From: Catellatospora coxensis
GTDB taxonomy: Bacteria; Actinomycetota; Actinomycetes; Mycobacteriales; Micromonosporaceae
Assembly: GCF_016862635.1 (NCBI RefSeq)
Contig: NZ_BONI01000032.1
Coordinates: 1 to 64,000 of the forward strand
Direction of reading: 5' to 3'
Length of the DNA stretch: 64,000 bases
A program made the position numbers and the translations under genes. This document shows, piece after piece, positions 17,473-28,590 of the stretch; position 1 is the stretch's first letter, and every line of letters starts with the position of its first letter. The notes under the pieces were generated by a model. It worked only from the letters and a program-made list of their open reading frames with translations. It was not told the DNA's origin and ran no database searches.

Positions 17473-17705
17473 AGCTTGCCTCACGGAGAGAGTTGGATGA
17501 CTTCAGCCCGGTTCGCCGCACTGCGTTTCGGGCCCTACCCACGCGATGCTACGGGCTCGCGGGTGCTTCGCATGTCGAAGCCACCGCGTGACGGTACTCA
17601 CGTTCGTGCTGCTCAGTCCGTTTCCGGCCGTCTCTGGAACCGGTCAAGAACGCGCTGCGCGCCCCGGAAAGCGCTGACCGGGCGAAACGGCATGATCAAG
17701 AAAAA
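17473..17705. other. serA upstream region; no gene seen
   Basis: Noncoding stretch between serA and the ilvC terminator. It should hold the serA promoter, but I cannot assign -35 and -10 boxes with confidence. Confidence 0.4.
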
Positions 17706-17742
17706 CCGGGCCGTGCCCAGGGATCGCCTGGGCACGGCCCGG
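17706..17742 (-). terminator. Intrinsic terminator of ilvC
   Basis: Perfect 16-bp arms at 17706-17721 and 17727-17742 with a 5-nt loop. Read on the minus strand the stem is followed by TTTTT (AAAAA at 17701-17705). A second G/C hairpin lies just upstream at about 17747-17771. A classic rho-independent terminator between ilvC and serA. Confidence 0.9.
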
Positions 17743-17793
17743 TAAGCCCGCCCGCAAGGTTGCGCGGGCGGACACCTATGGGAGAGGAAAGTC

Positions 17794-19062
<1,269 letters not shown>

Positions 19063-19581
19063 TCAGGCGGCCAGGCGCAGGGCCGGGTTGGCGGTGATGC
19101 TGCGGGAGCCGCGGCCGATGGCGACCAGGCCCGACTGCACCATCTCCTTGATGCCGTACGGCTCCAGGTCGCGCAGCAGCGCGTCGAGCTTCTCCGCGGT
19201 GCCCGTCGCCTCGATGGTGAGCGCGTCCGGGGCCACGTCCACGACCTTGGCCCGGAACAGCTCGACGGTCTCCAGCACCTGCGAGCGGACCGGGCGGTCG
19301 GCCCGGACCTTCACCAGCAGGAGTTCGCGCTGCACCGCGGTGCTGGCCTCCAGCTCCACGATCTTCAGCACGTTGACCAGCTTGTTGAGCTGCTTGGTGA
19401 CCTGCTCCAGCGGCTGCTCGTCGGCGTTGACGACGACCGTGATGCGGGAGACCTCGGGGTGCTCGGTCTCCCCCACCGCCAGCGAGTCGATGTTGAACCC
19501 GCGCCGCGAGAACAGCCCCGCGACGCGCGCCAGCACACCGGGCTTGTTCTCGACGAGCACGGACAGCGTGTGCTTACTCAT
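19063..19581 (-). CDS. ilvN: Acetolactate synthase regulatory small subunit
   Basis: 172 aa. The N-terminal ACT domain starts [30 protein letters not shown], the valine-binding part that mediates feedback inhibition. The second half (AKVVDVAPDALTIEATGTAEKLDALL) is the conserved C-terminal domain. The ATG overlaps the ilvB stop by 1 nt (TGATG), so the subunits are translationally coupled. Complete and of normal length. Confidence 0.97.
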   Translation of the reverse strand: MSKHTLSVLVENKPGVLARVAGLFSRRGFNIDSLAVGETEHPEVSRITVVVNADEQPLEQVTKQLNKLVNVLKIVELEASTAVQRELLLVKVRADRPVRSQVLETVELFRAKVVDVAPDALTIEATGTAEKLDALLRDLEPYGIKEMVQSGLVAIGRGSRSITANPALRLAA

Positions 19582-21401
19582 CAGAGGTCGTCCTCGTCGA
19601 ACGTGGGGCGCACGCCCCGGGCGAACATGATCTCGTCGTTGCTGGTGCCGGCGGCGACCATCGGCCACACCATGGCGTCCTTGCCGACCACGAAGTCGAT
19701 GACCACGGGCGCGTCGTTGATGGCCATCGCGGCCTCGATCGTCTTGTCGACGTCCTCGGCGGACTCGCAGCGCATGCCGATGCAGCCCAGCGCCTCGGCG
19801 AGCTTCACGAAGTCGGGGATGCGGTGCTTGTGCGTGCCCAGGTCGGTGTTGGAGTAGCGCTCGTTGTAGAACAGCGTCTGCCACTGCCGGACCATGCCCA
19901 GGTTGCCGTTGTTGATGACGGCCACCTTGATCGGGATGCCTTCGAGCGCGCAGGTGGCCAGCTCCTGATTGGTCATCTGGAAGCAGCCGTCTCCGTCGAT
20001 CGCCCACACCACCGCGTCGGGCCGGGCCACCTTCGCGCCCATCGCGGCCGGGACCGCGTAGCCCATGGTGCCCAGGCCGCCGGAGTTGAGCCAGGTGGCC
20101 GGCTTCTCGTACGAGATGAACTGGCTGGCCCACATCTGGTGCTGGCCGACGCCCGCCACGTAGACGGCGTCCGGACCGGCGATCTCGCCCAGCCGCTTGA
20201 TCACGTACTGCGGGGCGAGCGTGCCGTCCTCCGGCTCCTCCCAGCCCAGCGGGTAGCGGGTACGCAGGTCGTTGAGCTGCGCCCACCACTCCTCGCGGGC
20301 CGGGTGGGACTCCGCCTTCAGCGCCGTGATCAGCTCCTCGATCACGTGCTTGACGTCGCCCACGATCGGCACGTCGGCGTGGCGGTTCTTGCCGATCTCC
20401 GCCGGGTCGATGTCGGCGTGGATGACCTGCGCGTCCGGGGCGAAGCTGTCCAGCTTGCCGGTGACCCGGTCGTCGAAGCGCGCGCCCAGGGTGATCAGCA
20501 GGTCGCTGCGCTGCAGCGCGTACACCGCCGACACGGTGCCGTGCATGCCGGGCATGCCGACGTGCTGGGCGTGCGAGTCGGGGAACGCGCCCCGAGCCAT
20601 CAGCGTGGTCACCACCGGGATGCCGGTCAGCTCGGCCAGCTCCCGCAGCGCGTCGGTGGCCTGCGCCTTGAGCACGCCGCCGCCGACGTACAGCACCGGG
20701 CGCCGGGCCGCCATGATCAGTCGGGCCGCCTCGCGGATCTGCTTGCCGTGCGGGTGCAGGGTGGGGCGGTAACCCGGCAGGTCCAGGGTGGGCGGCCAGC
20801 TGAACGTGGTCTGCGCCTGCAGCACGTCCTTCGGGATGTCGACCAGCACCGGGCCGGGCCGGCCGGTGGCCGCCAGGTGGAATGCCTCGGCCAGCACCCG
20901 GGGCAGGTCCTCGGCGGACTGCACCAGGAAGTTGTGCTTGGTGATCGGCAGGGTGATGCCCTGGATGTCCGCCTCCTGGAAGGCGTCGGTGCCGATGGCC
21001 GGGCGGGCCACCTGGCCGGTGATCGCCACCAGCGGCACCGAGTCCATGTACGCGTCCGCGATCGGCGTGACCAGGTTCGTCGCGCCGGGGCCCGACGTCG
21101 CCATGCACACGCCGACCTTGCCGGTGGCCTGGGCGTACCCGGTCGCGGCGTGCCCGCCGCCCTGCTCGTGGCGGACCAGGATGTGGCGCAGCTTCGAGTC
21201 GAACAGCGGGTCGTACGCGGGCAGGATGGCGCCGCCGGGAATGCCGAAGACCACCTCTACCCCGAGCGCCTCCAGCGACTTGACGAGGCTCTGCGCGCCG
21301 GTGGCCGCGACGGGGGCGGACTGGGCGCTGGTGGCGGCGGGGGGCGCTGATCGTTGCGCCGCGGCCCGCTGGGCCAGGGACTCCGGGCTGGGTCTAGTCA
21401 T
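19581..21401 (-). CDS. ilvB: Acetolactate synthase catalytic large subunit
   Basis: 606 aa ThDP enzyme making acetolactate or acetohydroxybutyrate, the first common step to Val, Leu and Ile. It carries [14 protein letters not shown], the ThDP-activating Glu in [23 protein letters not shown], a FAD-binding middle domain and the ThDP-Mg motif [14 protein letters not shown] with downstream [12 protein letters not shown]. The first 30 residues are an Ala/Pro/Ser-rich extension. Expression is almost certainly controlled by the attenuator just upstream (21447-21550). Confidence 0.98.
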   Translation of the reverse strand: MTRPSPESLAQRAAAQRSAPPAATSAQSAPVAATGAQSLVKSLEALGVEVVFGIPGGAILPAYDPLFDSKLRHILVRHEQGGGHAATGYAQATGKVGVCMATSGPGATNLVTPIADAYMDSVPLVAITGQVARPAIGTDAFQEADIQGITLPITKHNFLVQSAEDLPRVLAEAFHLAATGRPGPVLVDIPKDVLQAQTTFSWPPTLDLPGYRPTLHPHGKQIREAARLIMAARRPVLYVGGGVLKAQATDALRELAELTGIPVVTTLMARGAFPDSHAQHVGMPGMHGTVSAVYALQRSDLLITLGARFDDRVTGKLDSFAPDAQVIHADIDPAEIGKNRHADVPIVGDVKHVIEELITALKAESHPAREEWWAQLNDLRTRYPLGWEEPEDGTLAPQYVIKRLGEIAGPDAVYVAGVGQHQMWASQFISYEKPATWLNSGGLGTMGYAVPAAMGAKVARPDAVVWAIDGDGCFQMTNQELATCALEGIPIKVAVINNGNLGMVRQWQTLFYNERYSNTDLGTHKHRIPDFVKLAEALGCIGMRCESAEDVDKTIEAAMAINDAPVVIDFVVGKDAMVWPMVAAGTSNDEIMFARGVRPTFDEDDL

Positions 21402-21446
21402 TTCCGATCACCTTTGGCATCTGGAAGGTCTCAGGGCATCCGGCCA

Positions 21447-21481
21447 ACAAAAAAGCCCTCGTGCAAAGTTCGCACGGGGGC
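21447..21481 (-). terminator. Attenuator terminator in the ilvB leader
   Basis: GCCCTCGTGC (21455-21464) pairs with GCACGGGGGC (21472-21481) with one mismatch. On the minus strand the stem is followed by six T (21454-21449) and then GTT. It lies 46 bp before the ilvB start and directly after a leader-peptide gene and a second hairpin, so it is a regulated premature terminator. Confidence 0.88.
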
Positions 21482-21482
21482 C

Positions 21483-21512
21483 AGCGCACTCTCGTCAGTT
21501 TGAGAGTGCGCT
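21483..21512 (-). promoter_or_regulatory. Upstream hairpin of the ilvB attenuator
   Basis: AGCGCACTCTC (21483-21493) pairs perfectly with GAGAGTGCGCT (21502-21512). The stem base overlaps the leader-peptide stop codon, so a ribosome stalled or released there would decide whether this hairpin or a competing structure forms before the terminator. Confidence 0.8.
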
Positions 21513-21550
21513 CAGGTAAGTACTCGGGCGGACGGCCGAGAGGTCGACAT
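21512..21550 (-). CDS. ilvB leader peptide (MSTSRPSARVLT)
   Basis: A 12-codon frame that ends Val-Leu-Thr just before the stop, using GTA and CTT, both rare codons in this GC-rich genome. It sits immediately upstream of the paired hairpins. This is the arrangement of ribosome-mediated attenuation: scarcity of charged Val or Leu tRNA would stall the ribosome at the end of the peptide. Actinobacterial ilvB leaders with Val/Leu/Ile codons are known. Isoleucine codons are absent here. A TTGACT at 21580-21585 on the minus strand, overlapping the stop of the upstream gene, is a possible -35 box. Confidence 0.75.
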   Translation of the reverse strand: MSTSRPSARVLT

Positions 21551-21581
21551 GGGCTCAGCTTGACGCATCTCAGCCGCTGAG

Positions 21582-23996
21582 TCAACTGCTCCCGGATGTT
21601 GGGACGACCGTGTCGTGGCGTCCCGGATTCAGCCCGCTGATCGGCTGCGCCAGCGGCAGGGATTTAGCCGGTGACGTGCTGTTTCCCGAACCGGCAGCGG
21701 TGCTCGGCAGCGTCTTGGTCGGCACCGGGCCGGCGCTCGCGGACGGCACACTCGGCGGCGTCTTGGACGGTGCGGCGGGCAGTGCTTTCAGCCCCCCGTT
21801 GGCGGAGGACGCCAGGCGAGCCTCCAGGTGCTCGGCGGGCACGCCCATGCCGAACAGCTGGCCCTGCCCGTACGGGCAGCCGGTCGCCTCGACCAGGCGG
21901 CGGTGGTGCGGCTCACTGATGCCCTCGGCGATCACCTGCAGGCCGAGGCGTTGCCCGAGGCGGACCGCCACGTCCACCATCGGCGCGCCCGGCCCGTGGT
22001 CGGACGGCGCGTCGATGACCAGATCCCGGTCGATCTTGAGGATGTCCACCGGCATCTGCCGCAGCTGCCCCAGCGAGGAGTAACCCGCGCCGAAGTCGTC
22101 CAGCGCGATGCGCAGGCCCAGCGCGCGCAGCGCGGCCAGGGTGCGCCGGAACTCGTCCAGGTCGGTGGCGACAGCGTGCTCGGTCACCTCCAGCACCAGC
22201 CGCGACGGCGGCACCCGGTGCCTGCGCAGCACTTCCTTCACGCCGGTGACGTACTTGGTGGAGTGCAGCTCGCGGGGCGAGATGTTCACCGACACCCAGA
22301 CGTCGTAGCCCTCCTGCACCCAGCGCGACAGCTGGCGGCAGGCCTGGTCCAGCACCCACGCGCCGAGCGCCTCGATCTGGCCGGTCTCCTCGGCGATCGG
22401 GATGAACTCCAGCGGGCCGACCGGGCCCAGCTCCGGATGGTTCCAGCGGATCAGCGCCTCCGCGCCGACCGGGCGGGTCGACGGCAGGGCCACCACCGGC
22501 TGGTACGCCAGCGACAGCTCCTGGCGGTCGATCGCGCCCCGCAGCTCGTGCTCGATCGCGGTGCGGCGGCGCAGCTGCTTGTCGTACACCTCGTCGTAGA
22601 GCTCGACCCGGTTCTTGCCGCGCTGCTTGGCGGCCCGCAGGGCCAGGTCGGCGTTGCGCAGCAGGGTCGGGATGTCGTCGGCGGCGCCGCAGCCCGCCAG
22701 GCCGATGCTGGCCGACAGGAAGATGTCGGCGGCGCCGTGCTGGTACGGCCGGGACAGCACGGCCAGCAGGCGCTGGGCGACCTTCGCCGCCTCGCCGGGC
22801 CGGCTCCACATCAGCACCGCGAACTCGTCGCCGCCCAGCCGCGCCGGCAGGTCGCCGGGCCGCAGGTTGAGCCGCAGCCGCTGGCCGACCTCGATCAGCA
22901 CCGCGTCGCCCGCGTCGTGGCCGCGCATGTCGTTGACGTTCTTGAACCCGTCCAGGTCCAGCGTGAGCAGCACGCAGGGCGGGCCGCCCGCCGCGTCGAG
23001 ATACATGGTCCGCAGCAGCCCGCGCCGGTTGGCCAGGCCGGTCAGCGGGTCGGTGTGGGCCAGCTCGCGGAAGTGCGACTCGCTGTCGGCCAGCCGGTTG
23101 TTGGCCTTGCGCACGTCCACCACGGCCAGGTACTGCCGGCCGACCATGAACAGGCCGTTGACGATGCCGACCAGCGCGGTGACCGGCTCGATGCCCATCC
23201 CACGGCTGTAGCCGAGCACCACCACGAAGGAGATCGTGATCACCGGCGCGAGGCCCGCGGCCAGGCCCGAACTCGGCGACACCGACTCGGCGTCGCTGGC
23301 CCGCGGCGGCGGGGGCGGCCCGATGAACCACAGCGCCGCGCCGATCGGCACGGCCGCCGCGGCGACGACCACCACCAGCGGCGCGCCGTAGCAAGCGCCC
23401 CCGGCGATCGTGGTCATGCCGACGGCCATCAGCCCCGCGCCGATGCAGTGCCGCAGCAGCGGCCCCTGCCGGAGCTGGGCACGCACCAGCAGCACCGCGC
23501 TCAACCCCAGCACCACCGAGCACAGGATCGTCGCCACCAGCACCGGCACACACGCTCCCGGCAGGGCGTGGTGCCCGCCGGGCTTGTCCGGCGCGAGCAG
23601 GAAGGTCCACGCGATGATGAACAGGCCCGACGCCACCATCAGCGATTCGAGCATCAGCCGCAGGCGCGCGCCGTCGCCCACCACCTGATCGGTGATCTCC
23701 AGGAGCGCGGCGACCAGCAGCAGCGCGGCGATCGACGCGGGCAGGCCGAGCAGGCCGCCCAGCACCATCCGGCTGCTCAGCAGGTCCGTCCAGCCGTCCG
23801 GCCAGCCGGCCGTGTGCACCCACGCGATCGGGGCGGCGAGGGCGTACACCATCAGCGCACCGGCGCTGAGCCGGTTCGCGCGGACGACCAGGCCGTGCTG
23901 GTCGACCAGCCGATTCGTCGCCAGTGCCCAGACCACAGGCACAGCGGTCAACACGCTCGCCAGTACGGCTATCGCGAGCCCCGGGGGGAGGTCCAC
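21582..23996 (-). CDS. Membrane GGDEF-EAL protein (diguanylate cyclase / c-di-GMP phosphodiesterase)
   Basis: 804 aa from a GTG. Residues 1 to about 285 hold about eight hydrophobic segments, a membrane sensor of unknown input. The GGDEF domain has an intact RLGGDEFAVL at about 388-392, with an RPGD inhibitory I-site five residues upstream. The EAL domain has EALIRW at about 511, then NISPRELHS and DDFGAGYSS, so phosphodiesterase residues also look intact. The last 70 residues are a Pro/Ser/Thr-rich tail (KTLPSTAAGSG type), probably disordered. Both activities are plausible; which dominates cannot be read from sequence. Its stop overlaps the putative ilvB promoter, and it diverges from ilvD. 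Confidence 0.93.
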   Translation of the reverse strand: MDLPPGLAIAVLASVLTAVPVVWALATNRLVDQHGLVVRANRLSAGALMVYALAAPIAWVHTAGWPDGWTDLLSSRMVLGGLLGLPASIAALLLVAALLEITDQVVGDGARLRLMLESLMVASGLFIIAWTFLLAPDKPGGHHALPGACVPVLVATILCSVVLGLSAVLLVRAQLRQGPLLRHCIGAGLMAVGMTTIAGGACYGAPLVVVVAAAAVPIGAALWFIGPPPPPRASDAESVSPSSGLAAGLAPVITISFVVVLGYSRGMGIEPVTALVGIVNGLFMVGRQYLAVVDVRKANNRLADSESHFRELAHTDPLTGLANRRGLLRTMYLDAAGGPPCVLLTLDLDGFKNVNDMRGHDAGDAVLIEVGQRLRLNLRPGDLPARLGGDEFAVLMWSRPGEAAKVAQRLLAVLSRPYQHGAADIFLSASIGLAGCGAADDIPTLLRNADLALRAAKQRGKNRVELYDEVYDKQLRRRTAIEHELRGAIDRQELSLAYQPVVALPSTRPVGAEALIRWNHPELGPVGPLEFIPIAEETGQIEALGAWVLDQACRQLSRWVQEGYDVWVSVNISPRELHSTKYVTGVKEVLRRHRVPPSRLVLEVTEHAVATDLDEFRRTLAALRALGLRIALDDFGAGYSSLGQLRQMPVDILKIDRDLVIDAPSDHGPGAPMVDVAVRLGQRLGLQVIAEGISEPHHRRLVEATGCPYGQGQLFGMGVPAEHLEARLASSANGGLKALPAAPSKTPPSVPSASAGPVPTKTLPSTAAGSGNSTSPAKSLPLAQPISGLNPGRHDTVVPTSGSS

Positions 23997-24129
23997 GTCA
24001 CCACTCTGCCGCAGCTATGAGCACAAAGCGAGACACGTTGTGCGACATTCCCGCATCACCACCGTCCCGCGGTGTGGACACAGCGGCGCTGAGCTGGGCG
24101 CGTGCTCGGACGAGTGACACACTTACGAC

Positions 24130-25974
24130 ATGCCCGAGCTGCGTTCCCGCACCTCCACTCACGGTCGCACCATGGCCGGCGCCCGCGCGCTGTGGCGTGC
24201 CACCGGTATGACCGACAGCGACTTCGGCAAGCCGATCGTCGCCGTCGCCAACAGCTACACCCAGTTCGTGCCGGGGCACGTACACCTCAAGGACCTCGGC
24301 GGCCTGGTCTCCGACGCGATCGCCGAGGCCGGCGGCGTCGGCCGCGAGTTCAACACCATCGCCGTCGACGACGGCATCGCCATGGGCCACGGCGGCATGC
24401 TCTACTCGCTGCCCAGCCGCGAGCTGATCGCCGACGCGGTCGAGTACATGGTGAACGCGCACTGCGCCGACGCCCTGGTGTGCATCTCCAATTGCGACAA
24501 GATCACGCCTGGCATGCTGCTGGCCGCGCTGCGCTTGAACATCCCCACTGTGTTCGTCTCCGGCGGCCCGATGGAGGCCGGCAAGACGGTCGCCGTCGAG
24601 GGCGTCGTGCACACCAAACTCGACCTCATCGACGCGATGATCGCCGCCTCCAACGACGCGGTCAGCGACGAGCAGCTCGGCCAGATCGAGCGGTCCGCCT
24701 GCCCGACCTGCGGCTCCTGCTCCGGCATGTTCACCGCGAACTCGATGAACTGCCTGACCGAGGCGATCGGCCTGGCGCTGCCCGGCAACGGCTCCACGCT
24801 GGCCACCCACGCCGCCCGCAAGGCGCTGTTCGAGCAGGCCGGCTCGCTGATCGTGGACCTGTGCAAGCGCTACTACGACGGCGACGACGCCTCCGTGCTC
24901 CCCCGCGCCATCGCCACCCGCGAGGCGTTCGAGAACGCGGTGGCGCTCGACGTCGCCATGGGCGGCTCCACCAACACGGTGCTGCACCTGCTGGCCGCGG
25001 CCCGCGAGGCCGAGCTCGACTTCGGCGTGGCCGACATCGACGCCGTGTCGCGGCGGGTGCCGTGCCTGGCCAAGGTCGCGCCGAACAGCCAGCAGTACCA
25101 CATGGAGGACGTGCACCGGGCCGGCGGCATCCCGGCCCTGCTCGGCGAGCTGAACCGGGGCGGCATGCTGCACACCGGCGTGCACGCGGTGCACTCGCCG
25201 GACCTGGCCGGATGGCTGTCCGATTGGGACATCCGCAGCGGTGCAGCGCTGCCCGAGGCGGAGCGGCTGTTCCACGCCGCCCCCGGGGGGGTGCGCACCA
25301 CGCAGCCGTTCAGCACCGAGAACGTGTGGTCCACCCTGGACACCGACGCGGCCAACGGCTGCATCCGCGACGTGGCGCACGCGTACTCCGCCGACGGCGG
25401 CCTGGCCATCCTGTTCGGCAACCTGGCCCCGGACGGCGCGGTCGTGAAGACGGCGGGCGTGTCCGAGGAGAGCCTGCGCTTCACCGGACCGGCGAAGGTG
25501 TTCGAGTCGCAGGACGACGCGGTCACCGCCATCCTCGGCGGCGAGATCGTCGCCGGCGACGTGGTCGTCATCCGGTACGAGGGCCCGCGCGGCGGTCCCG
25601 GCATGCAGGAGATGCTCTACCCGACCTCGTTCCTCAAGGGCCGGGGCCTGGGCAAAGCGTGCGCGCTGATCACCGACGGGCGCTTCTCCGGCGGCACCAG
25701 CGGCCTGTCCATCGGGCACATCTCGCCCGAGGCGGCCGGCGGCGGCCTGATCGCGCTGGTCGAGAACGGCGACACCATCGCCATCGACATCCCCGCGCGA
25801 TCGATGGTCCTGGAGGTCCCTGAGCAGGTGCTGGCCGAGAGGCGTATCGTTCAGGACAAGCGGGAAAAACCGTACACGCCGGTCGACCGGCAGCGCCCGG
25901 TGAGCGCAGCTCTGCGGGCGTACGCCTCGATGGCCACGAGTGCCAGCGACGGCGCGTACCGCCGCGTCCCGTAA
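24130..25974 (+). CDS. ilvD: Dihydroxy-acid dehydratase
   Basis: 614 aa Fe-S dehydratase making 2-oxo acids from dihydroxy acids in Val/Ile (and pantothenate) synthesis. Cluster and active-site elements are [13 protein letters not shown] near residue 118 and [17 protein letters not shown] near residue 193. Also present are [12 protein letters not shown] and the C-terminal [23 protein letters not shown]. Start [27 protein letters not shown] is typical. It is transcribed away from the GGDEF-EAL gene from a 133-bp gap and lacks an obvious Shine-Dalgarno, so it may be leaderless. Confidence 0.98.
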   Translation: MPELRSRTSTHGRTMAGARALWRATGMTDSDFGKPIVAVANSYTQFVPGHVHLKDLGGLVSDAIAEAGGVGREFNTIAVDDGIAMGHGGMLYSLPSRELIADAVEYMVNAHCADALVCISNCDKITPGMLLAALRLNIPTVFVSGGPMEAGKTVAVEGVVHTKLDLIDAMIAASNDAVSDEQLGQIERSACPTCGSCSGMFTANSMNCLTEAIGLALPGNGSTLATHAARKALFEQAGSLIVDLCKRYYDGDDASVLPRAIATREAFENAVALDVAMGGSTNTVLHLLAAAREAELDFGVADIDAVSRRVPCLAKVAPNSQQYHMEDVHRAGGIPALLGELNRGGMLHTGVHAVHSPDLAGWLSDWDIRSGAALPEAERLFHAAPGGVRTTQPFSTENVWSTLDTDAANGCIRDVAHAYSADGGLAILFGNLAPDGAVVKTAGVSEESLRFTGPAKVFESQDDAVTAILGGEIVAGDVVVIRYEGPRGGPGMQEMLYPTSFLKGRGLGKACALITDGRFSGGTSGLSIGHISPEAAGGGLIALVENGDTIAIDIPARSMVLEVPEQVLAERRIVQDKREKPYTPVDRQRPVSAALRAYASMATSASDGAYRRVP

Positions 25975-26017
25975 CACCCTCTTCCCCCGCAGGCTCGCCC
26001 CCGCGGGAGGACTCCCT

Positions 26018-26061
26018 CACGCTGGTTGGCCATGAACCTAGGTTCATGGCCAACCAGCGTG
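26018..26061. repeat. Perfect 44-bp palindrome after ilvD
   Basis: Every base from 26018 to 26061 pairs around the CCTAGG centre (26037-26042); the arm core is GCTGGTTGGCCATGAACC. It starts 43 bp after the ilvD stop. It probably acts as a loop-poor terminator for ilvD, or alternatively as a binding site for a dimeric protein. Confidence 0.8.
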
Positions 26062-26073
26062 CCCGCACTTCTT

Positions 26074-26107
26074 CATGATCAACGCACCCCGAGGGGTGGG
26101 TGATCAT
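26074..26107 (+). promoter_or_regulatory. Hairpin in the glyA upstream region
   Basis: CATGATCA (26074-26081) with GCACCCC pairs with GGGGTG and TGATCATG (to 26107), leaving a short loop. It lies 46 bp before glyA. It may be part of the 5' leader or a second terminator. No glycine-riboswitch core was recognised. Confidence 0.4.
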
Positions 26108-26152
26108 GGGCGGCATAGGATGCGGGTGGTACCGAATGCGAGGAGTCATGCG

Positions 26153-27418
26153 ATGCACGAGCCCAAACTGCCGCACCTGGCCGCCGCCGACCCGGCGCTG
26201 GCGGCGCTGATCGAGGGCGAGGCGAAGCGGCAGCACGACAAGCTGCGGATGATCGCGTCGGAGAACTACGTGTCGACCGCGGTGCTGGAAGCCTGCGGGA
26301 CGGTGCTGAACAACAAGTACTCCGAGGGCTACCCGGGCAAGCGCTACTACGAGGGTCAGCAGTTCTGCGACCAGATCGAGACGCTGGCGATCGAGCGGGC
26401 CAAGGCGCTGTTCGGCACCGAGCACGCCAACGTGCAGACGTACTCCGGCTCGCCCGCCAACCTCGCCGTCTACCTGGCCTTCATGACGCCGGGCGACACC
26501 TTCCTGTCACTGGAACTGGCCCAGGGCGGGCACCTGACGCACGGCTCACCCGTGTCGGCGACCGGCAAGTGGTTCCGGCCGGTGCACTACACCGTCGGGC
26601 GCGACAGCGGCCGCATCGACATGAACCTGGTCCGGGACATGGCGCTGGCCGAGCGCCCCAAGATGATCTTCTGCGGCGGCACGGCGATCCCCCGCACCAT
26701 CGACTTCCCCGCCTTCGCCGCGATCGCCCGCGAGGTCGGCGCGGTCCTGGTCGCCGACATCGCGCACATCGCGGGCCTGATCGCGGGCGGGGCGCACCCG
26801 TCGCCGGTCGGCCACGCCGACGTGATCACCACGACCACGCACAAGACCCTGCGCGGACCCCGCGGCGCGATGATCATGGCGAGCGCCGAGCACGCCACCG
26901 CCATCGACAAGGCCGTCTTCCCCGGCCTGCAGGGCGGCCCGCACAACCACACCACCGCCGGTATCGCCGTCGCGCTGCACGAGGCGGCGCAACCGACCTT
27001 CACCGCGTACGCCCACCAGGTCGTCGCGAACGCCAAGGCGCTCGCGACCGCGCTCAACGACCGGGGCTTCGACCTGGTCTCCGGCGGCACCGACAACCAC
27101 CTGCTGCTGATCGACCTGACCGGCAAGGGCATCGAGGGCAAGCCCGCCGCGAAGGCGCTGGACGCGGCCGGCATCGAGCTGAACTTCAACACGGTGCCGT
27201 ACGACCCGCGCAAGCCGTGGAGCCCGTCCGGCATCCGCCTGGGCACCGCCGCGCTCACCACGCGCGGCCTCACCGAGCAGCACATGCCGCAGGTCGCGGC
27301 GTGGATGGACGACGCCGTCACCGCCGCGGTCAAGGACGACCCGGCCACCGGCGAGCGCATCGCCGGCGAGGTGCGCGACCTGCTGCAGGGCTTCCCGATG
27401 CCGGGGTACACCGACTGA
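26153..27418 (+). CDS. glyA: Serine hydroxymethyltransferase
   Basis: 421 aa PLP enzyme converting serine and tetrahydrofolate to glycine and methylene-THF, so it draws on the SerA pathway and supplies one-carbon units. Landmarks: LRMIASENYVS at about 31, NKYSEGYPGKRYYEG, ADIAHIAGLIAGG, and the PLP lysine Lys231 in TTTTHKTLRGPRG. The ATG at 26153 is preceded by GAGGAG at 26140-26145. An upstream in-frame ATG would add unconserved residues across the hairpin. Complete and normal in length. Confidence 0.97.
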   Translation: MHEPKLPHLAAADPALAALIEGEAKRQHDKLRMIASENYVSTAVLEACGTVLNNKYSEGYPGKRYYEGQQFCDQIETLAIERAKALFGTEHANVQTYSGSPANLAVYLAFMTPGDTFLSLELAQGGHLTHGSPVSATGKWFRPVHYTVGRDSGRIDMNLVRDMALAERPKMIFCGGTAIPRTIDFPAFAAIAREVGAVLVADIAHIAGLIAGGAHPSPVGHADVITTTTHKTLRGPRGAMIMASAEHATAIDKAVFPGLQGGPHNHTTAGIAVALHEAAQPTFTAYAHQVVANAKALATALNDRGFDLVSGGTDNHLLLIDLTGKGIEGKPAAKALDAAGIELNFNTVPYDPRKPWSPSGIRLGTAALTTRGLTEQHMPQVAAWMDDAVTAAVKDDPATGERIAGEVRDLLQGFPMPGYTD

Positions 27419-27423
27419 GACTG

Positions 27424-27476
27424 TGATCGGAGCTCCTTTCGTGCTGAACTGTTCAGCACGAGAGGGGCTTCGATCA
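27424..27476. terminator. Long hairpin between glyA and the LacI gene
   Basis: Arms 27424-27449 and 27451-27476 pair over about 26 bp with a few wobbles, around the core GTGCTGAAC-T-GTTCAGCAC. It begins 6 bp after the glyA stop and ends 24 bp before the LacI-family start. It could terminate glyA or be an operator of the LacI-type protein. Confidence 0.7.
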
Positions 27477-27499
27477 TTCACAAGGCAGCTGGAGCTCAT

Positions 27500-28516
27500 A
27501 TGAAGCGGGTAACCATCGCCGACATCGCCCGCGCGGCGGGAGTGTCCAAAGGCGCGGTGTCGTACGCGCTCAACGGCCGGCCCGGCGTCTCCGAGGAGAC
27601 CCGCCGCCGCATCCTCGCCGTCGCCGAGCAGTTCGGCTGGCACCCCAGCAGCGCCGCCCGCGCGCTGTCCGACGGCCGCACCGGCGTGCTCGGCATGATC
27701 GTCGACCGCCCGGCCCGCACGCTGGGCATCGAGTCCTTCTTCATGCAGCTCATCTCGGGCATCGAGGCGACCCTGTCGGCCCGTGACGTCAGCCTGCTGA
27801 TGCAGGTCACCGAGGACCGCGAGCGCGAGATGGCGACGTACCGCCGCTGGTGGGCGCAGCGCCGGGTGGACGGCGTGATCATCGTGGACCTGCGCCGCGA
27901 CGACCCGCGTGTCCCGCTGCTGGAGGAGCTGAACATGCCGTGCGTGGTCATCGGCGGCCCGCACGGCCTCGGCACGCTGCCCGGGGTGTGGAGCGACGAG
28001 GTCGCGGTGACCACCTCGGTGGTCGAGTACCTGGCCGCGCTGGGCCACCGGCGGATCGCCCGGGTCGCCGGGCTCGCCGACCTGTGGCACACCTCGGTGC
28101 GCGGCCAGGCCGTCGCCGATTCCGCCGACCGGGTCGGCCTCACCGACGTGACCACGGTGTACACCGACTACACCGGTGAGGAGGGCGCCCGCGCCACCCG
28201 GGCGCTGCTGTCGCGCCGGCCCTCCCCGACCGCGATCGTCTACGACAACGACACCATGGCCGTGGCCGGGCTGGGCGTCGCGCACGAGATGGGGATCGCC
28301 GTGCCGCACCAGCTGTCCATCGTGGCCTGGGACGACTCGCCGCTGTGCCAGCTGCTGCACCCGCAGCTGTCCGCGGTCAGCCGGGACATAGCGGCGTACG
28401 GCGCGCACGCCGCCGACCAGCTGCTGAAGATCCTCGACGGGGCCGAGATCCGCGGCTTCCAGGACACGACACCGCAGCTCGTGCCCCGGGGAAGCACCGC
28501 TCCGCCGGCCGGCTGA
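27500..28516 (+). CDS. LacI-family transcriptional regulator
   Basis: 338 aa. The N-terminal HTH VTIADIARAAGVSKGAVSYALNGRPGVSEETRRRIL with the hinge helix SSAARALSDGRTG is diagnostic. The rest is a periplasmic-binding-protein-like sensor domain (VDGVIIVDLRRDD, CVVIGGP, AIVYDNDTMAVAGL, SIVAWDDSPLCQLL). It should bind a sugar or related ligand. No sugar operon lies beside it. The GH1 operon at 56.9-62.1 kb is a possible but unproven target. Confidence 0.93.
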   Translation: MKRVTIADIARAAGVSKGAVSYALNGRPGVSEETRRRILAVAEQFGWHPSSAARALSDGRTGVLGMIVDRPARTLGIESFFMQLISGIEATLSARDVSLLMQVTEDREREMATYRRWWAQRRVDGVIIVDLRRDDPRVPLLEELNMPCVVIGGPHGLGTLPGVWSDEVAVTTSVVEYLAALGHRRIARVAGLADLWHTSVRGQAVADSADRVGLTDVTTVYTDYTGEEGARATRALLSRRPSPTAIVYDNDTMAVAGLGVAHEMGIAVPHQLSIVAWDDSPLCQLLHPQLSAVSRDIAAYGAHAADQLLKILDGAEIRGFQDTTPQLVPRGSTAPPAG

Positions 28517-28590
28517 GCCGGACGCCCCGCCGCCGCGCAGGCCGCCCGGAAGCACCGCTCCGCGAGCCGGGCGCGGCCTAGACTCGCCCC

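Noticed and set aside
21402-21600. T-box riboswitch upstream of ilvB
   Set aside because: No T-box sequence or specifier-loop layout is visible; the leader peptide and paired hairpins explain the region.
25975-26152. Glycine riboswitch before glyA
   Set aside because: Hairpins are present but the conserved glycine aptamer core is not seen; the first hairpin is better read as an ilvD terminator.
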